A stretch of DNA of 64,000 bases, from assembly GCF_014284275.1 (NCBI RefSeq), contig NZ_JACOFU010000001.1, positions 868,001 to 932,000 on the forward strand. Direction: 5' to 3'. Numbering within the stretch: position 1 is the first letter of the stretch; each line of letters starts with the position of its first letter. A program made the position numbers and the translations under genes. Origin of the DNA: Affinundibacterium amnicola (GTDB taxonomy: Bacteria; Pseudomonadota; Gammaproteobacteria; Burkholderiales; Burkholderiaceae_D). Of the stretch, positions 20,038 to 29,518 are shown piece by piece. The notes under the pieces are model-generated. The model ran no database searches, had not been told where the DNA came from, and saw only the letters and a program-made list of their open reading frames with translations.

Positions 20038-20790
20038 TTAACACAAATACATGCCACCATTCACATGAATTGTTGTTCCTGTGACATAACCAGCTTGTGG
20101 TGAAGCTAAAAATACCGTTGCAGCCGCAATATCTTCTGGCTGTCCCAATTTACCCATAGGAATTTGGCTCAGGATCGCTGCCTTCTGATCATCGGTCAAA
20201 GCTTTAGTCATATCCGTATCGATAAAACCAGGCGCAATACAATTAACGGTAATATTACGACTACCAATTTCCAATGCAAGGGCACGACTCATACCAGCCA
20301 CCCCCGCTTTTGCAGCAGCATAATTCATTTGACCTGGATTGCCAGAGGAGCCAACCACGGAAGTAATGTTAATAATGCGGCCATGCTTGGCCTTCATCAT
20401 GCCACGCAAAACAGCGCGAGATAAACGTGCGACCGAGTTCAAATTGGTAGAAATCACACTATCCCAATCATCTTCTTTCATACGCATCGCCAATTGATCT
20501 TGCGTGATGCCCGCATTATTGACCAAGATTGACAAAGATCCGAATTCTTTTTGAATTTCATCAACCAATGAACTGCAACGCTCTACGTCATTGACATTAA
20601 ATGCGACACCCTTACCTTCCTCAGGATTTACTTCTTGCAGATAGGCTGTAATCGCTTGCGCACCTGATTCCGAAGTTGCAGTGCCAATGACTTTTGCGCC
20701 CGCTTGCGCTAAAGCAATCGCGATTGCCTTACCAATTCCACGAGAAGCGCCTGTTACCAATGCCACCTGATTTGCTAATTGCTGCGTCAT
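20038..20790 (-). CDS. fabG: 3-oxoacyl-ACP reductase
   Basis: A 250-residue short-chain dehydrogenase that reduces 3-oxoacyl-ACP with NADPH. Seen: the nucleotide motif TGASRGIGKAIA, NNAG(ITQDQLAMRM), the catalytic Ser of ITSVVGSSGNPG and YAAAKAG with catalytic Tyr and Lys. Ends with HVNGGMYL. It lies between fabD and acpP. Confidence 0.96.
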   Translation of the reverse strand: MTQQLANQVALVTGASRGIGKAIAIALAQAGAKVIGTATSESGAQAITAYLQEVNPEEGKGVAFNVNDVERCSSLVDEIQKEFGSLSILVNNAGITQDQLAMRMKEDDWDSVISTNLNSVARLSRAVLRGMMKAKHGRIINITSVVGSSGNPGQMNYAAAKAGVAGMSRALALEIGSRNITVNCIAPGFIDTDMTKALTDDQKAAILSQIPMGKLGQPEDIAAATVFLASPQAGYVTGTTIHVNGGMYLC

Positions 20791-20875
20791 ATTCCCTCAC
20801 TATTTTTTCAGACTTGGCAGCTATGCTGCTGTCACAGTTTGTTATTTAATGAATTTAATTATTCACCCGAACTTA

Positions 20876-20927
20876 GCTCGAACTTAGCTGAAGCTCAATT
20901 AAAACCTAATTGAAACTTAGTTCGAGC
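20876..20927. other. Imperfect hairpin across the end of fabD and the fabD-fabG gap
   Basis: GCTCGAACTTAGCTGAAGCTCAATTA (20876-20901, shown here only by position and ends GCTCGAACT...CAATTA) faces AATTGAAACTTAGTTCGAGC (20908-20927); the outer nine and inner five to six bases pair. Several near-copies of TAAGTTCGAG lie in direct orientation. There is no T tract, so it may stabilise or partly attenuate the polycistronic mRNA. Confidence 0.45.
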
Positions 20928-21861
20928 CTAAAGATGCCAATACTTTTTCCAGTGTTTCTTGATCATAGATCGCATCACCGAGCAAATCACCATTGATGCG
21001 TTTAGTCAAACCCGCCAACACCTTACCTGGGCCGCATTCGATCAATTGCGTGATGCCTGATGCAGCAATCGCATTTACCGTTTCAACCCAACGCACAGGG
21101 CTTGCCGCTTGACGCACCAACGCATCTTTGATCAATGCTGGGTCAGTGACAATCGCGACATCAACATTATTAATCAATGCAATCGCGGGTGCGGAGAATG
21201 AAACATTCGCCAAATACCCACGCAACTGGTCCGAAGCTGGCTTCAGCAACGAAGAGTGAAATGGTGCAGATACAGGCAAAGGCAAAGCACGTTTAGCACC
21301 TTTTGCTTTTGCCAGTTCACAAGCACGTTCAACCGCAGCTTTACTACCAGCAATCACCACTTGTGCTGGCGCATTAAAATTCACCGCCTCGACAACCTCA
21401 GAGGTTGAGGCGGCAGCCTCTACGCATGCAGCAATCACATCTGCATCGCTCAAACCCAAAATAGCAGCCATACCGCCCTGACCTACTGGCACTGCACTTT
21501 GCATAGCCTGTGCACGGAAACGCACCAAAGGCACGGCATCTTTAAACGCAATCACGCCAGCTGCAACCAAAGCCGAATATTCACCCAAGCTATGGCCAGC
21601 AACAATAGAAGGCAGCTTACCACCAGCAGCGATCCATGCACGATAAGTCGCGACAGCTGCAGTCAACATCACCGGCTGTGTATTCGTCGTTAAATCTAAA
21701 TCCTCTTTTGGACCTTCGGAAATCAATTTTCCCAAATCCATCTGCAAAGCATCAGAAGCTTCTGCAATCGTGTCTTGAACCACAGGGTTACCAGCAAAAC
21801 CATTTAACATGCCGATTGCTTGTGAACCTTGACCTGGAAATACAAATGCAAATTGCGTCAT
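20917..21861 (-). CDS. fabD: Malonyl-CoA:ACP transacylase
   Basis: A 314-residue alpha/beta-hydrolase-like acyltransferase that loads malonate onto ACP. Seen: FVFPGQGSQ at the N terminus, nucleophile Ser in GHSLGEYSAL, the Arg of VRFRAQAMQ and catalytic His in SAPFHSSLL. Gap of 126 bases to fabG, longer than other gaps in the operon. Confidence 0.96.
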   Translation of the reverse strand: MTQFAFVFPGQGSQAIGMLNGFAGNPVVQDTIAEASDALQMDLGKLISEGPKEDLDLTTNTQPVMLTAAVATYRAWIAAGGKLPSIVAGHSLGEYSALVAAGVIAFKDAVPLVRFRAQAMQSAVPVGQGGMAAILGLSDADVIAACVEAAASTSEVVEAVNFNAPAQVVIAGSKAAVERACELAKAKGAKRALPLPVSAPFHSSLLKPASDQLRGYLANVSFSAPAIALINNVDVAIVTDPALIKDALVRQAASPVRWVETVNAIAASGITQLIECGPGKVLAGLTKRINGDLLGDAIYDQETLEKVLASLGSN

Positions 21862-21911
21862 AATATTTTTACTCTACGTATTTTTAAATGAAAACAACAA
21901 TGCTATCAACG

Positions 21912-22898
21912 TTACATCTTGACTAGAGCAGCACCCCACGTGAAGCCACCACCAACACCTTCTAGCATCACAATCTGACCTTTTTTGACGCGACCATCGC
22001 GTACTGCAGCATCTAATGCCAAGGGTATCGAAGCGGCCGAAGTATTGCCATGCTGATCAACAGTAACAACAACTTTATCCAAAGGTAACTTCAGTTTTTT
22101 TGCCGTACTTTGCATGATACGGATATTGGCCTGATGCGGAATCAACCAATCAATTTGACTGGCATCCATGCCGGCAATTTCCAAAGCTTCATTAGCGACT
22201 TTCTCCAGTACGTTAACAGCCAATTTAAAGACTGCTTGACCATCCATATACAGAAAAGCGCTGCCAGCTATCACGCCAGCGTTAACACTTCCGGGCACAC
22301 ACAAAATATGTCCATGACTACCATCGGCATGCAATTTTGTCGCTAGCACACCAGGCTCTTCAGACTGTTCCATGATGATAGCACCAGCACCATCACCAAA
22401 TAAAACACAAGTAGTGCGGTCTTCAAAATTGAGAATACGCGAAAATACTTCAGCACCAATAATCAACGCTTTTTTATGCGAACCAGATTTGATCATGCTA
22501 TCTGCCATCGCCATCGCATAGATAAATCCACTACACACTGCTTGCACGTCAACCGCAGCAGCACCGTTAGTGATGCCCAATTTATTCTGTACAACACAAG
22601 CCGTGCTTGGGAATCCGCCAAAAAAATCTGGAGTCGAAGTCGCTAAAATAATGAGATCAATATCATTAGCTTGCAAACCAGCAGCATCAAGTGCCCGTTT
22701 GGCAGCCTCAACTGCCATATCACTGGAGGTGACGTTCGGCTCGGCATAATGACGCGCCGAAATACCGCTGCGCGATACGATCCATTCATCGGAAGTTTCA
22801 ATTCCCTTTTCAGCCAACTGCGCTGCTAATTCGTGATTCGTTACTTTTCTCGGTGGCAGGTAGCTTCCTGTGCCTATAATTTTGCTATAGAAAGTCAT
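21912..22898 (-). CDS. fabH: 3-oxoacyl-ACP synthase III
   Basis: A 328-residue thiolase-fold enzyme that starts fatty-acid synthesis from acetyl-CoA and malonyl-ACP. Seen: [13 protein letters not shown], active-site Cys in [10 protein letters not shown], His in HQANIRIM and Asn in [11 protein letters not shown], then [11 protein letters not shown]. Starts 15 bases after plsX. Confidence 0.96.
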   Translation of the reverse strand: MTFYSKIIGTGSYLPPRKVTNHELAAQLAEKGIETSDEWIVSRSGISARHYAEPNVTSSDMAVEAAKRALDAAGLQANDIDLIILATSTPDFFGGFPSTACVVQNKLGITNGAAAVDVQAVCSGFIYAMAMADSMIKSGSHKKALIIGAEVFSRILNFEDRTTCVLFGDGAGAIIMEQSEEPGVLATKLHADGSHGHILCVPGSVNAGVIAGSAFLYMDGQAVFKLAVNVLEKVANEALEIAGMDASQIDWLIPHQANIRIMQSTAKKLKLPLDKVVVTVDQHGNTSAASIPLALDAAVRDGRVKKGQIVMLEGVGGGFTWGAALVKM

Positions 22899-22913
22899 GC
22901 GTCTTTATCTGTT

Positions 22914-23981
22914 TTATTGTTCAGTCGAACCGGAACTAGCTGTACTTGCCTCTGCGGGCACTGGCATTAATTCCGCCAAGGATGTTGTGATGCGCGCAAG
23001 CACATCATTTTTTACTGCATCGAATGCACGTTGTATCGCCCACTCGTAACTATATTTATCTGCACCGCCATGGCTTTTAATCACAACACCACGCAAGCCC
23101 AATAAACTGCCGCCATTATAATTCGACGGATTCATGGTTTTTGAAATATGCTTCAAAGCGCCACGTGCGATCAAAGCGCCCAATATATTCAGCGGATTAC
23201 TTTTAAATGCGTCCGTCATCGTGGTTTTAACAAAACGTCCCAAACCTTCTACGGCTTTCAAGGTGACATTACCCACAAATCCATCACACACCACGATGTC
23301 AGTAGTACCTTTGAAAATATCGTTACCCTCAACATTGCCGTAGAAATTCAAAAGGCCGCGCTCATGATCCGCGCGCAATAATTGCGCCGTGCGTTTCACC
23401 ACGTCATTACCTTTAATATCTTCTTCACCAACATTCAGCAAGCCAACTGTGGGGCGTGGCTTATTTTCAAGTGCGGCGACTAATGCAGAACCCATAATCG
23501 CAAATTGATGCAAATGCAAAGGTTCGCAATCGACATTCGCCCCCAGATCCAGCATATAAGTGGGTAGTTTTTTTTGATTCGGCAAAATGCTGCAAATCGC
23601 AGGCCTATCAACGCCAGGCATGGTCTTAAGGACATAGCGAGACACCGCCATCAAGGCGCCGGTATTACCAGCCGAAACGCAAGCTTGCGCCAGCCCTTCT
23701 TTCACTTGATTTAGAGCGACCCGCATGGAGGAATCTTTTTTTCTGCGCAAGGCAATTTCGATGGGATCATCCATCTCCACCATTTCACTCGCATGCACAA
23801 TCGATAATCGTGAATGATTTAGCGCGCCTAGTTTTTTTAATTCTGCTTGCAAGACAGTTTCCTGCCCTACCAAAACAAATTCAACATCAGGCTCGCGGTT
23901 CGCAAATGAAACTGCTGCCGCTACAGTGACTGATGGGCCAAAATCACCGCCCATACAATCAATTGAAATTTTTATTGTCAT
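22914..23981 (-). CDS. plsX: Phosphate acyltransferase PlsX
   Basis: A 355-residue enzyme that makes acyl-phosphate from acyl-ACP for PlsY in phospholipid synthesis. Seen: [14 protein letters not shown] at the N terminus, [42 protein letters not shown] and [10 protein letters not shown]. First gene of the fab cluster; rpmF and its terminator lie just upstream. Confidence 0.95.
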   Translation of the reverse strand: MTIKISIDCMGGDFGPSVTVAAAVSFANREPDVEFVLVGQETVLQAELKKLGALNHSRLSIVHASEMVEMDDPIEIALRRKKDSSMRVALNQVKEGLAQACVSAGNTGALMAVSRYVLKTMPGVDRPAICSILPNQKKLPTYMLDLGANVDCEPLHLHQFAIMGSALVAALENKPRPTVGLLNVGEEDIKGNDVVKRTAQLLRADHERGLLNFYGNVEGNDIFKGTTDIVVCDGFVGNVTLKAVEGLGRFVKTTMTDAFKSNPLNILGALIARGALKHISKTMNPSNYNGGSLLGLRGVVIKSHGGADKYSYEWAIQRAFDAVKNDVLARITTSLAELMPVPAEASTASSGSTEQ

Positions 23982-24142
23982 GTATTTGTTACTATTTTTT
24001 CACTTCAAGAGACTAATCTTATCAAGAATGTGGCAAACAATCACCCAATTAGGCACGAATTACGTGCGATTTACGTCCGAAGAAAAAAATGAAAGATGGA
24101 AATGAACAAAAACTAATGCTGGTTTTGAACATTTTTTAGAAT

Positions 24143-24184
24143 AAAAAAAAGCGGCGTCAAGTACGAGACTCGCAACGCCGCTTT
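24143..24184 (-). terminator. Rho-independent terminator after rpmF
   Basis: GCGGCGT (24151-24157) pairs with ACGCCGC (24175-24181); read on the minus strand it is followed by eight T. It lies 16 bases after the rpmF stop and separates yceD-rpmF from plsX. Confidence 0.85.
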
Positions 24185-24199
24185 ATCGCTAAGAACAAA

Positions 24200-24382
24200 T
24201 TACTCGTCGTTCTTAGTTTTCAATACTTTACGACCACGGTAAAAGCCATTTGGGCTGATGTGGTGACGCAGATGTGTTTCACCTGTTGTTGGCTCGATAC
24301 CTAACTGTGGTGCAGTCAAGAAATCGTGTGAACGGTGCATACCACGTTTGGATGGTGATTTTTTGTTTTGCTGAACGGCCAT
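24200..24382 (-). CDS. rpmF: Ribosomal protein L32
   Basis: A 60-residue basic protein. Starts [20 protein letters not shown], the standard L32 opening, with [19 protein letters not shown] near the end. Cysteines of zinc-binding L32 forms are absent, as in many proteobacteria. Adjacent to yceD, the usual order. Confidence 0.96.
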   Translation of the reverse strand: MAVQQNKKSPSKRGMHRSHDFLTAPQLGIEPTTGETHLRHHISPNGFYRGRKVLKTKNDE

Positions 24383-24530
24383 GATAACTCCTAATACTTC
24401 AAAAAATGTTTCTAAAATTTAACACACTTGAATCGACAATCAAATCTTTTTTGCCGCTCAAGAATCCCTAACAATACTTCGACCTGAGTGTTTTTTCAGA
24501 ATAATGCCACTAGGTACGCCCACTTACTTT

Positions 24531-25064
24531 TCATTGCAACTTTTTCAGCACAGCGAATGGAGACACTTTAGTACTTGTGCTCGCTGTATCTACCGCATTT
24601 ACATCGTTCGCTGCCTCTGATTGATTGAATGAACCAACTACATCAGGGCATACTGCATGTTTGGGCGATTGGGGTATTGCCAGCAACGCTTCATCTTCAA
24701 TCAAATCCATGACATTAAATGTTTTGCTGCCTACTACTACATCAATCTCGTCATCTTCGAGCATGCTTTCAATTTCGTCGGCATGATCATCGTCTTTGGC
24801 GAGAATTAATTCTGCTTGTGAGTCTATTGCGAAATCAAATGGTGTCAAGCAACGTTGGCACATCAATTGAAGTTGGCCATTGACTGTCAGTGTCAATTGA
24901 GGAAAACCCAATTGATTAACACTGCCCTGCAAAGACCAATTCAAGGCGCCATCACCATTTGCACATTCCACTGATAAACGCGGAAAATCAGCAATTTTTG
25001 TACTACCCTCACGTTGTTCACGGTGCTGACAAAACGTAAAAGCGTCGATGACAAATGCTTGCAT
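24531..25064 (-). CDS. yceD: YceD/DUF177 protein (23S rRNA accumulation protein)
   Basis: A 177-residue DUF177 protein. Seen: LMCQRCLTPFDFAID with the paired cysteines typical of the family, an acidic stretch (DDDHADEIESMLEDDEIDV) and a C-terminal PKHAVCP. In E. coli and plants the family supports 23S rRNA accumulation; the mechanism is not known. Cotranscribed with rpmF across 148 bases. Confidence 0.9.
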   Translation of the reverse strand: MQAFVIDAFTFCQHREQREGSTKIADFPRLSVECANGDGALNWSLQGSVNQLGFPQLTLTVNGQLQLMCQRCLTPFDFAIDSQAELILAKDDDHADEIESMLEDDEIDVVVGSKTFNVMDLIEDEALLAIPQSPKHAVCPDVVGSFNQSEAANDVNAVDTASTSTKVSPFAVLKKLQ

Positions 25065-25091
25065 AGGATTTCTAGACCCAGAAAACCTGCG

Positions 25092-25121
25092 ATAATAACA
25101 GGATTACACCTTATTAGTCAA
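25092..25121 (-). promoter_or_regulatory. Sigma-70-type promoter for yceD-rpmF
   Basis: On the minus strand TTGACT (25121-25116), an 18-base spacer and TATTAT (25097-25092), about 28 bases ahead of the yceD ATG. Each hexamer has one mismatch to consensus. Confidence 0.6.
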
Positions 25122-25211
25122 AGCCTTAGCGCATTTAGCCTAGCTAAGGCTGTGAAATTTTCTTTGATTTTCAAAAAAATAGCGTTTTTCAAACAAAAAT
25201 AAATACAAATT

Positions 25212-25832
25212 ATGGCCGAAATATCATCAAACGTATCAAAACAACAAATTATACTTGCCTCAAGTTCCGTCTATCGCAAAGAGCTCTTGGCTCGATTACA
25301 TCTGCCGTTTATTTCAATCACCCCAAATATTGATGAGAGCCCCAAAGAGTACGAGAGCCCTGATCAAACTGCCATCAGATTAGCACAAGAAAAGGCGGAA
25401 GCAATTTCCCTGCAATATCCAGACGCCATAATTATCGGATCTGACCAAGTAGCAACACTTGATGGAGAACAAATTGGCAAACCTGGCGATCATCACAACG
25501 CTTTACGCCAACTACAGTCCATGCGTGGCAAAACGGTTATTTTCCACACCGCTCTTTGCGTGTTGCACAATCATGCGGAAAATCAACACCATCAGATACA
25601 AATCGAAAACTGCAAAACCATCGTCCAGATTCGCAATTTAAGTGACGCCGAACTTAATGCTTACCTCCATATCGAAAAACCCTACGACTGTGCGGGCAGC
25701 GCAAAAAATGAAGGACTGGGGATCGCCTTATTAGAATCAGTGCAAAGCAATGATCCCACAGCATTGACAGGCCTACCACTTATTGCATTGACTAGCATGT
25801 TACGCAATCTCAAAGTGGATTTTTTTAAATAG
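25212..25832 (+). CDS. Maf-family nucleotide pyrophosphatase (YceF-like)
   Basis: A 206-residue Maf/HAM1-fold protein. Seen: ILASSSVYRKELLARL (family opening, with the Ser-rich loop), IDESPKEYESP, IIGSDQVATLDG and KPYDCAGSAKNEGLG. The house-cleaning enzymes of this family hydrolyse non-canonical or modified nucleotides; the YceF subgroup favours 7-methyl-GTP. It is divergent from yceD, the neighbour it also has in E. coli, which supports the subgroup. Confidence 0.9.
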   Translation: MAEISSNVSKQQIILASSSVYRKELLARLHLPFISITPNIDESPKEYESPDQTAIRLAQEKAEAISLQYPDAIIIGSDQVATLDGEQIGKPGDHHNALRQLQSMRGKTVIFHTALCVLHNHAENQHHQIQIENCKTIVQIRNLSDAELNAYLHIEKPYDCAGSAKNEGLGIALLESVQSNDPTALTGLPLIALTSMLRNLKVDFFK

Positions 25833-25861
25833 ACTGACATTACAGCAAGAACAAGGAAAAT

Positions 25862-26611
25862 ATGACTGGCACCCTTTACCTCATTCCAAATACGCTCGGA
25901 TTATCTGAAACTTCGCAAGACAACCCACTAGCGCACATCATTCCAGAAACTGTGCAAAGGATGAGTTCGCAATTACAGTACTTCGTCGCAGAAAACGCAA
26001 AAACCACTCGCGCCTACTTAAAAATCCTCAACCAATTTCACCCGCTCGCCAAACCCCTCCAAGAATTACACATTAGCGAACTCAACGTCAATACACCAAA
26101 CGAAGCATTACAAACATTGATAGCCCCATTACTCGCTGGAAATGACATCGGGCTAATATCTGAAGCTGGCGTTCCTGCAGTTGCCGATCCGGGAGCCAAT
26201 CTGGTTAGACTCGCTCATCAACACAACATCAAGGTTAGCCCTTTGGTCGGTCCGTCTTCTCTTCTACTCGCGATAATGGGAAGTGGACTAAACGGGCAAA
26301 GTTTTGCGTTCAACGGTTATTTACCGACAGACTCTGCGGCACGAACAAAACGCATTAAAGAACTCGAAGACCGTTCACGAAAAGAAAAGCAGACACAGCT
26401 AATCATCGAAACACCTTATCGAAACACGCCAATGCTTGAAGCACTTGCCGGCACTTGCCATCAGCAAACACTGATCTGCGTTGCCACAGATTTGAGTCTA
26501 CCAACTGAATCAATTCAAACCAAATCTGCTGGCGATTGGAAAAAACAATTACAAACAAAAGCAGCACCAGACTTTCATAAAAAACCGACAGTATTTTTAT
26601 TTTTAGCCTAA
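25862..26611 (+). CDS. Tetrapyrrole-methylase-family SAM methyltransferase (RsmI-related)
   Basis: A 249-residue protein of the same superfamily as RsmI and CobA/CbiF. Seen: TLYLIPNTLG at the start, FVAENAKTTRAYLK, the SEAGVPAVADPGANLV loop (equivalent to the RsmI DAGTP...DPG loop), VGPSSLLLAIMGSGLNGQSFAFNGYLP and LIIETPYRN. Burkholderiales commonly carry this second copy beside maf; its substrate is not known to me. A strong AAGGAAAAT ribosome site precedes ATG 25862, 29 bases after maf. Confidence 0.85.
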   Translation: MTGTLYLIPNTLGLSETSQDNPLAHIIPETVQRMSSQLQYFVAENAKTTRAYLKILNQFHPLAKPLQELHISELNVNTPNEALQTLIAPLLAGNDIGLISEAGVPAVADPGANLVRLAHQHNIKVSPLVGPSSLLLAIMGSGLNGQSFAFNGYLPTDSAARTKRIKELEDRSRKEKQTQLIIETPYRNTPMLEALAGTCHQQTLICVATDLSLPTESIQTKSAGDWKKQLQTKAAPDFHKKPTVFLFLA

Positions 26612-26728
26612 GTTCCGGCAATGCTCATGGATAAGATCGAGATGATTAAATTACAGTAGCTAGATTAACTGCATTAGCTGTACCAGCTCATATTCGACCT
26701 TATCCACACACATCTTTCCGCAACAGTT

Positions 26729-27463
26729 TTACTCAAATTCCACGCCGCGGCGCCCTATCCAATACGTCAATATCCCAAGCAGGCAAACTGCAACCGTGCT
26801 TGCCAAAATAATCGCCTGATGACGTACATCAATTGATGTCGCGTTTAAGGCTGTCATAACATAACTCCAAGGATAATAGACCCATTTTTCTGACTGCCCA
26901 ATCTGAACGATTCCCATCGTCGCAATTACTCCTGCGGCTAATGGTGCGACAATATTTTGCACACGCCAACTAATCCAATGCTGAAATACCAAAATCGGCA
27001 GCGCACTAACACAGGCAAAGAAAATAAACCGCAAGAAATCAAATTCAAAAGCCTGCAAAGTAGAAAATCCTAATAATCCAAACACAAAAATCGCCAACGA
27101 GGTCATCAATATCAAGGCCAAATTTGCACCAAACATAAAAATCACAGCAAGCGCAAATTTCGCCAAGAATAATTGACGGGATTGAATCGGCAGCGTCAAC
27201 ATCAAACGCCAGGTTGCATTTTTATGCTCATTCCCATTCAATAAACCTGTAATTAATGCCAAATACAGTGGGAACATAAAATACCCCCAAATTGCGGTAT
27301 TTCCAGCCCAATACATATCCCATCGAATCACGCCCGTTTTATTGGTTTTTAATTGCACGCCAAAACAAAGAATCGCCACCATCAATGGACAGGCCAGCAT
27401 CATCAATAACGCTAAAGAGCGCTTCACCTTTAAGAGTTCCACCCGAATCAAAGTAAAAATCAT
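26729..27463 (-). CDS. ABC-2-type exporter permease
   Basis: A 244-residue membrane protein with about six hydrophobic segments (for example AIWGYFMFPLYLALITGLL, FALAVIFMFGANLALILM and AIILASTVAVCLLGILTYWIG). The start is taken at ATG 27463, which overlaps the stop of the ATPase gene as ATGA; the frame 11 codons longer runs into it. Together they look like an ABC-2 heterodimer or dimer half. The substrate is unknown; lantibiotic-immunity-like permeases look similar, but nothing else points to that. Confidence 0.82.
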   Translation of the reverse strand: MIFTLIRVELLKVKRSLALLMMLACPLMVAILCFGVQLKTNKTGVIRWDMYWAGNTAIWGYFMFPLYLALITGLLNGNEHKNATWRLMLTLPIQSRQLFLAKFALAVIFMFGANLALILMTSLAIFVFGLLGFSTLQAFEFDFLRFIFFACVSALPILVFQHWISWRVQNIVAPLAAGVIATMGIVQIGQSEKWVYYPWSYVMTALNATSIDVRHQAIILASTVAVCLLGILTYWIGRRGVEFE

Positions 27464-28377
27464 GCTACCCTCGCCTGCGTTTGTTGATGGAACCATTGCT
27501 CCAATGACGGTTTTTCGAAACTAGATCCATGCAAGCGAAAATTTGCTTGAACAACACAGGCATTAACGCGATATGCAAATTCTTGTGAGATCTCGGTCAC
27601 CAAAAGCTGGGTTGCACTTATCACTTGCGTGCGAAACTCGTTCGTGTGAAGCAGGCTCGCCACCTGCACTGCGTCATCCACATTCAATGAGAGCGCGCCA
27701 ACCTGCGTCGCATAAATCTCATCCAACTTACATTGAAATTGCACCTCACCGTCTTTCAGTAGAGCGAGATGGCTCGCGATTTTCTCCACCTCATCGAGTT
27801 GATGGCTCGATACGAACACGGTGCATTCCGCCTGCTCAGGCAAGCTACTAATTAAATGGCGAATCTCTTGTATTCCTGCGGGGTCCAAACCATTTGTTGG
27901 CTCATCCAAAATCAATAGACGTGGACGCCCAAGCAAAGCGTGGGCTAAAGCCAAACGCTGCTTCATACCCAAAGAAAAATGCCGGATCAAACGCCCCGAG
28001 TCAGTGCGTAAACTAACTAATTCTAAGACCCGATCAATTTCCTGATTAGGCAGCGCTTTAATTAGACAAGCAATTTTTAGGAACTCAGTTGCAGTTAAAT
28101 TTGGATAAGCACTAGGCGCCTCAACTAGACACCCAATGTCTCGCAATATCGATTGGCGATCAGAGAAAATACTACGCCCTAGAACTTGAATATCGCCACT
28201 ATCGGGTCGCAATAGTCCGACCATTAATCGAATCGCCGTTGATTTGCCCTCACCATTATTACCAAGAAATGCAAAGATACTTTTTTGTGGCACTGCTAGG
28301 TTAAGATTTTTAAGCACTTCATGAGAAGCAAATCGCTTCCGCACCTTAGTCATTTGTATCGCTAAGTCACCCACCAT
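27460..28377 (-). CDS. ABC transporter ATP-binding protein
   Basis: A 305-residue protein with one ABC domain: Walker A GNNGEGKST, signature SLGMKQRLALA, Walker B LLILDEPTNGLD and switch SSHQLDEVE. A C-terminal tail of ~80 residues follows. Start ATG 28377 (MVGDLAIQM) has GGAG six bases upstream; a 65-codon longer open frame is a hydrophobic AT-rich translation of leader DNA and is not used. Translationally coupled to the permease. Confidence 0.9.
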   Translation of the reverse strand: MVGDLAIQMTKVRKRFASHEVLKNLNLAVPQKSIFAFLGNNGEGKSTAIRLMVGLLRPDSGDIQVLGRSIFSDRQSILRDIGCLVEAPSAYPNLTATEFLKIACLIKALPNQEIDRVLELVSLRTDSGRLIRHFSLGMKQRLALAHALLGRPRLLILDEPTNGLDPAGIQEIRHLISSLPEQAECTVFVSSHQLDEVEKIASHLALLKDGEVQFQCKLDEIYATQVGALSLNVDDAVQVASLLHTNEFRTQVISATQLLVTEISQEFAYRVNACVVQANFRLHGSSFEKPSLEQWFHQQTQARVA

Positions 28378-28383
28378 ATTCAT

Positions 28384-28693
28384 CTCCACTAAAAATACGT
28401 TTAAACGCAATTGAACGCCATTGAGTGCGACTAAAACCAAATGCTTCAATGTACTAGCCAAATAGTAAATTGATAGGAATATGAATTGGTAAAAAGTGAT
28501 GAATGATCGCAAAAATGCGATCAGTATTAGAAAATACGCGATGAAATAAAAATCAGAGACCAAGGCGGACAACTTCCACGCACCTTGAGAGATAGGAAAT
28601 ACGTGGCGAAAAGAAGGCTGCCACGTTTTAGCTTAAGGACATTGATTCTTCAAACCGAGCCAGGGTTAAAAATACTCGAATGACTCAATCACA
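28384..28693. other. Intergenic stretch with a TGATCGCA palindrome and a weak hairpin
   Basis: Between the ABC operon and the NTPase gene I see no gene. TGATCGCA-AAAA-TGCGATCA (28504-28523) is a perfect interrupted palindrome 127 bases before the ATPase start, a possible operator. ACGTGGC (28601-28607) and GCCACGT (28620-28626) could form a hairpin after the NTPase gene, but no good T tract follows on the minus strand. Confidence 0.4.
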
Positions 28694-29281
28694 TCAAAGC
28701 AAAGCTCTTGCGAAATTATTGATGACTGCAATATCAGGTGCCATAGCGATAAACGGAATTTGTTCACGCAAAAGCATTTCATGTAAAGCTTGGTCAATTT
28801 TACGCGCGTCTTCTTCATTCTGAAAACGTCCTGTTTGCACGTACTTTTTATCTCCACGCTCAACCAAGATATTAATATTATCGTGCTTGTTATACCAACT
28901 AAGTATCTGCTGACGTGTCTTGGTGACATCACAAATATTTTCAGTATATGTTTCGTTGTAATACAGTACCTGCATCAATGCACATTCCGTAACCAAGTAC
29001 TGAACTTGCCCATCTAAGAGGTCAAGCATTTCAAATTGTCGCTGCGCAACTTGGTATTGATTTTTAAGCGCATCAAAATTCTTTTGCCACACCAAAGCTT
29101 TTGCATAATCAGGAATTTGCTCTACTGACTTATTGCGTAAATTTAAATTTAGAATAATTGCAGATGAAAAAAGCGACTTATCGCAACCCGGACCACCGAT
29201 GATATTGATAATTTTGGTAGGATAAAGGCGCATCTTGTGCTCTTGACTAAGACGGGAAGCTCCTGTGACTTGAACAGACAT
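28694..29281 (-). CDS. Phage-type AAA/P-loop NTPase with altered Walker A
   Basis: A 195-residue protein that resembles the small AAA-type ATPases of tailed phages (NadR-like, AAA_28 group). Seen: IINIIGGPGCDKS (residues 24-36), where the family has GGPGCGKS; the glycine before the lysine is Asp34. Later PDYAKALVW, VTECALMQVLYY and a late NEEDARKIDQALHEMLLREQIPF helix agree with the phage proteins. Start ATG 29281 has GAGG five bases upstream. No other phage gene is near. The change could reduce nucleotide binding or alter specificity. Function unknown. Confidence 0.68.
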   Translation of the reverse strand: MSVQVTGASRLSQEHKMRLYPTKIINIIGGPGCDKSLFSSAIILNLNLRNKSVEQIPDYAKALVWQKNFDALKNQYQVAQRQFEMLDLLDGQVQYLVTECALMQVLYYNETYTENICDVTKTRQQILSWYNKHDNINILVERGDKKYVQTGRFQNEEDARKIDQALHEMLLREQIPFIAMAPDIAVINNFARALL

Positions 29282-29462
29282 AATGACCTCGATAGAGAAG
29301 TAACATCATTTGCATCGATATGTTTCCACATGCTAACACATCGAATTAACGAGTAAAACAATGTCTATCGGTGATAGCAAAATTTGTACACAAAACTGCA
29401 CAAAGTCTGGCGACTCTTAAAACACTGTATCGCCATCAATCATTAATGAACGGCCATCAATG

Positions 29463-29496
29463 AAAACGGGGTTAAATCAATTCAGATTTAACCCCG
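29463..29496 (-). terminator. Terminator after the 96-residue HTH-like gene
   Basis: CGGGGTTAAATC (29467-29478) pairs perfectly with 29485-29496 around AATTCA; on the minus strand it is followed by TTTTCATT. It lies 23 bases past the stop of the small gene. Confidence 0.8.
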
Positions 29497-29518
29497 TGCT
29501 GGCGACAGCGCAATCGAA

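Noticed and set aside
28378-28572. A 65-codon hydrophobic N-terminal extension of the ABC ATPase
   Set aside because: A better ribosome site sits before ATG 28377 where the ABC domain begins, and the extension is low-complexity AT-rich DNA.
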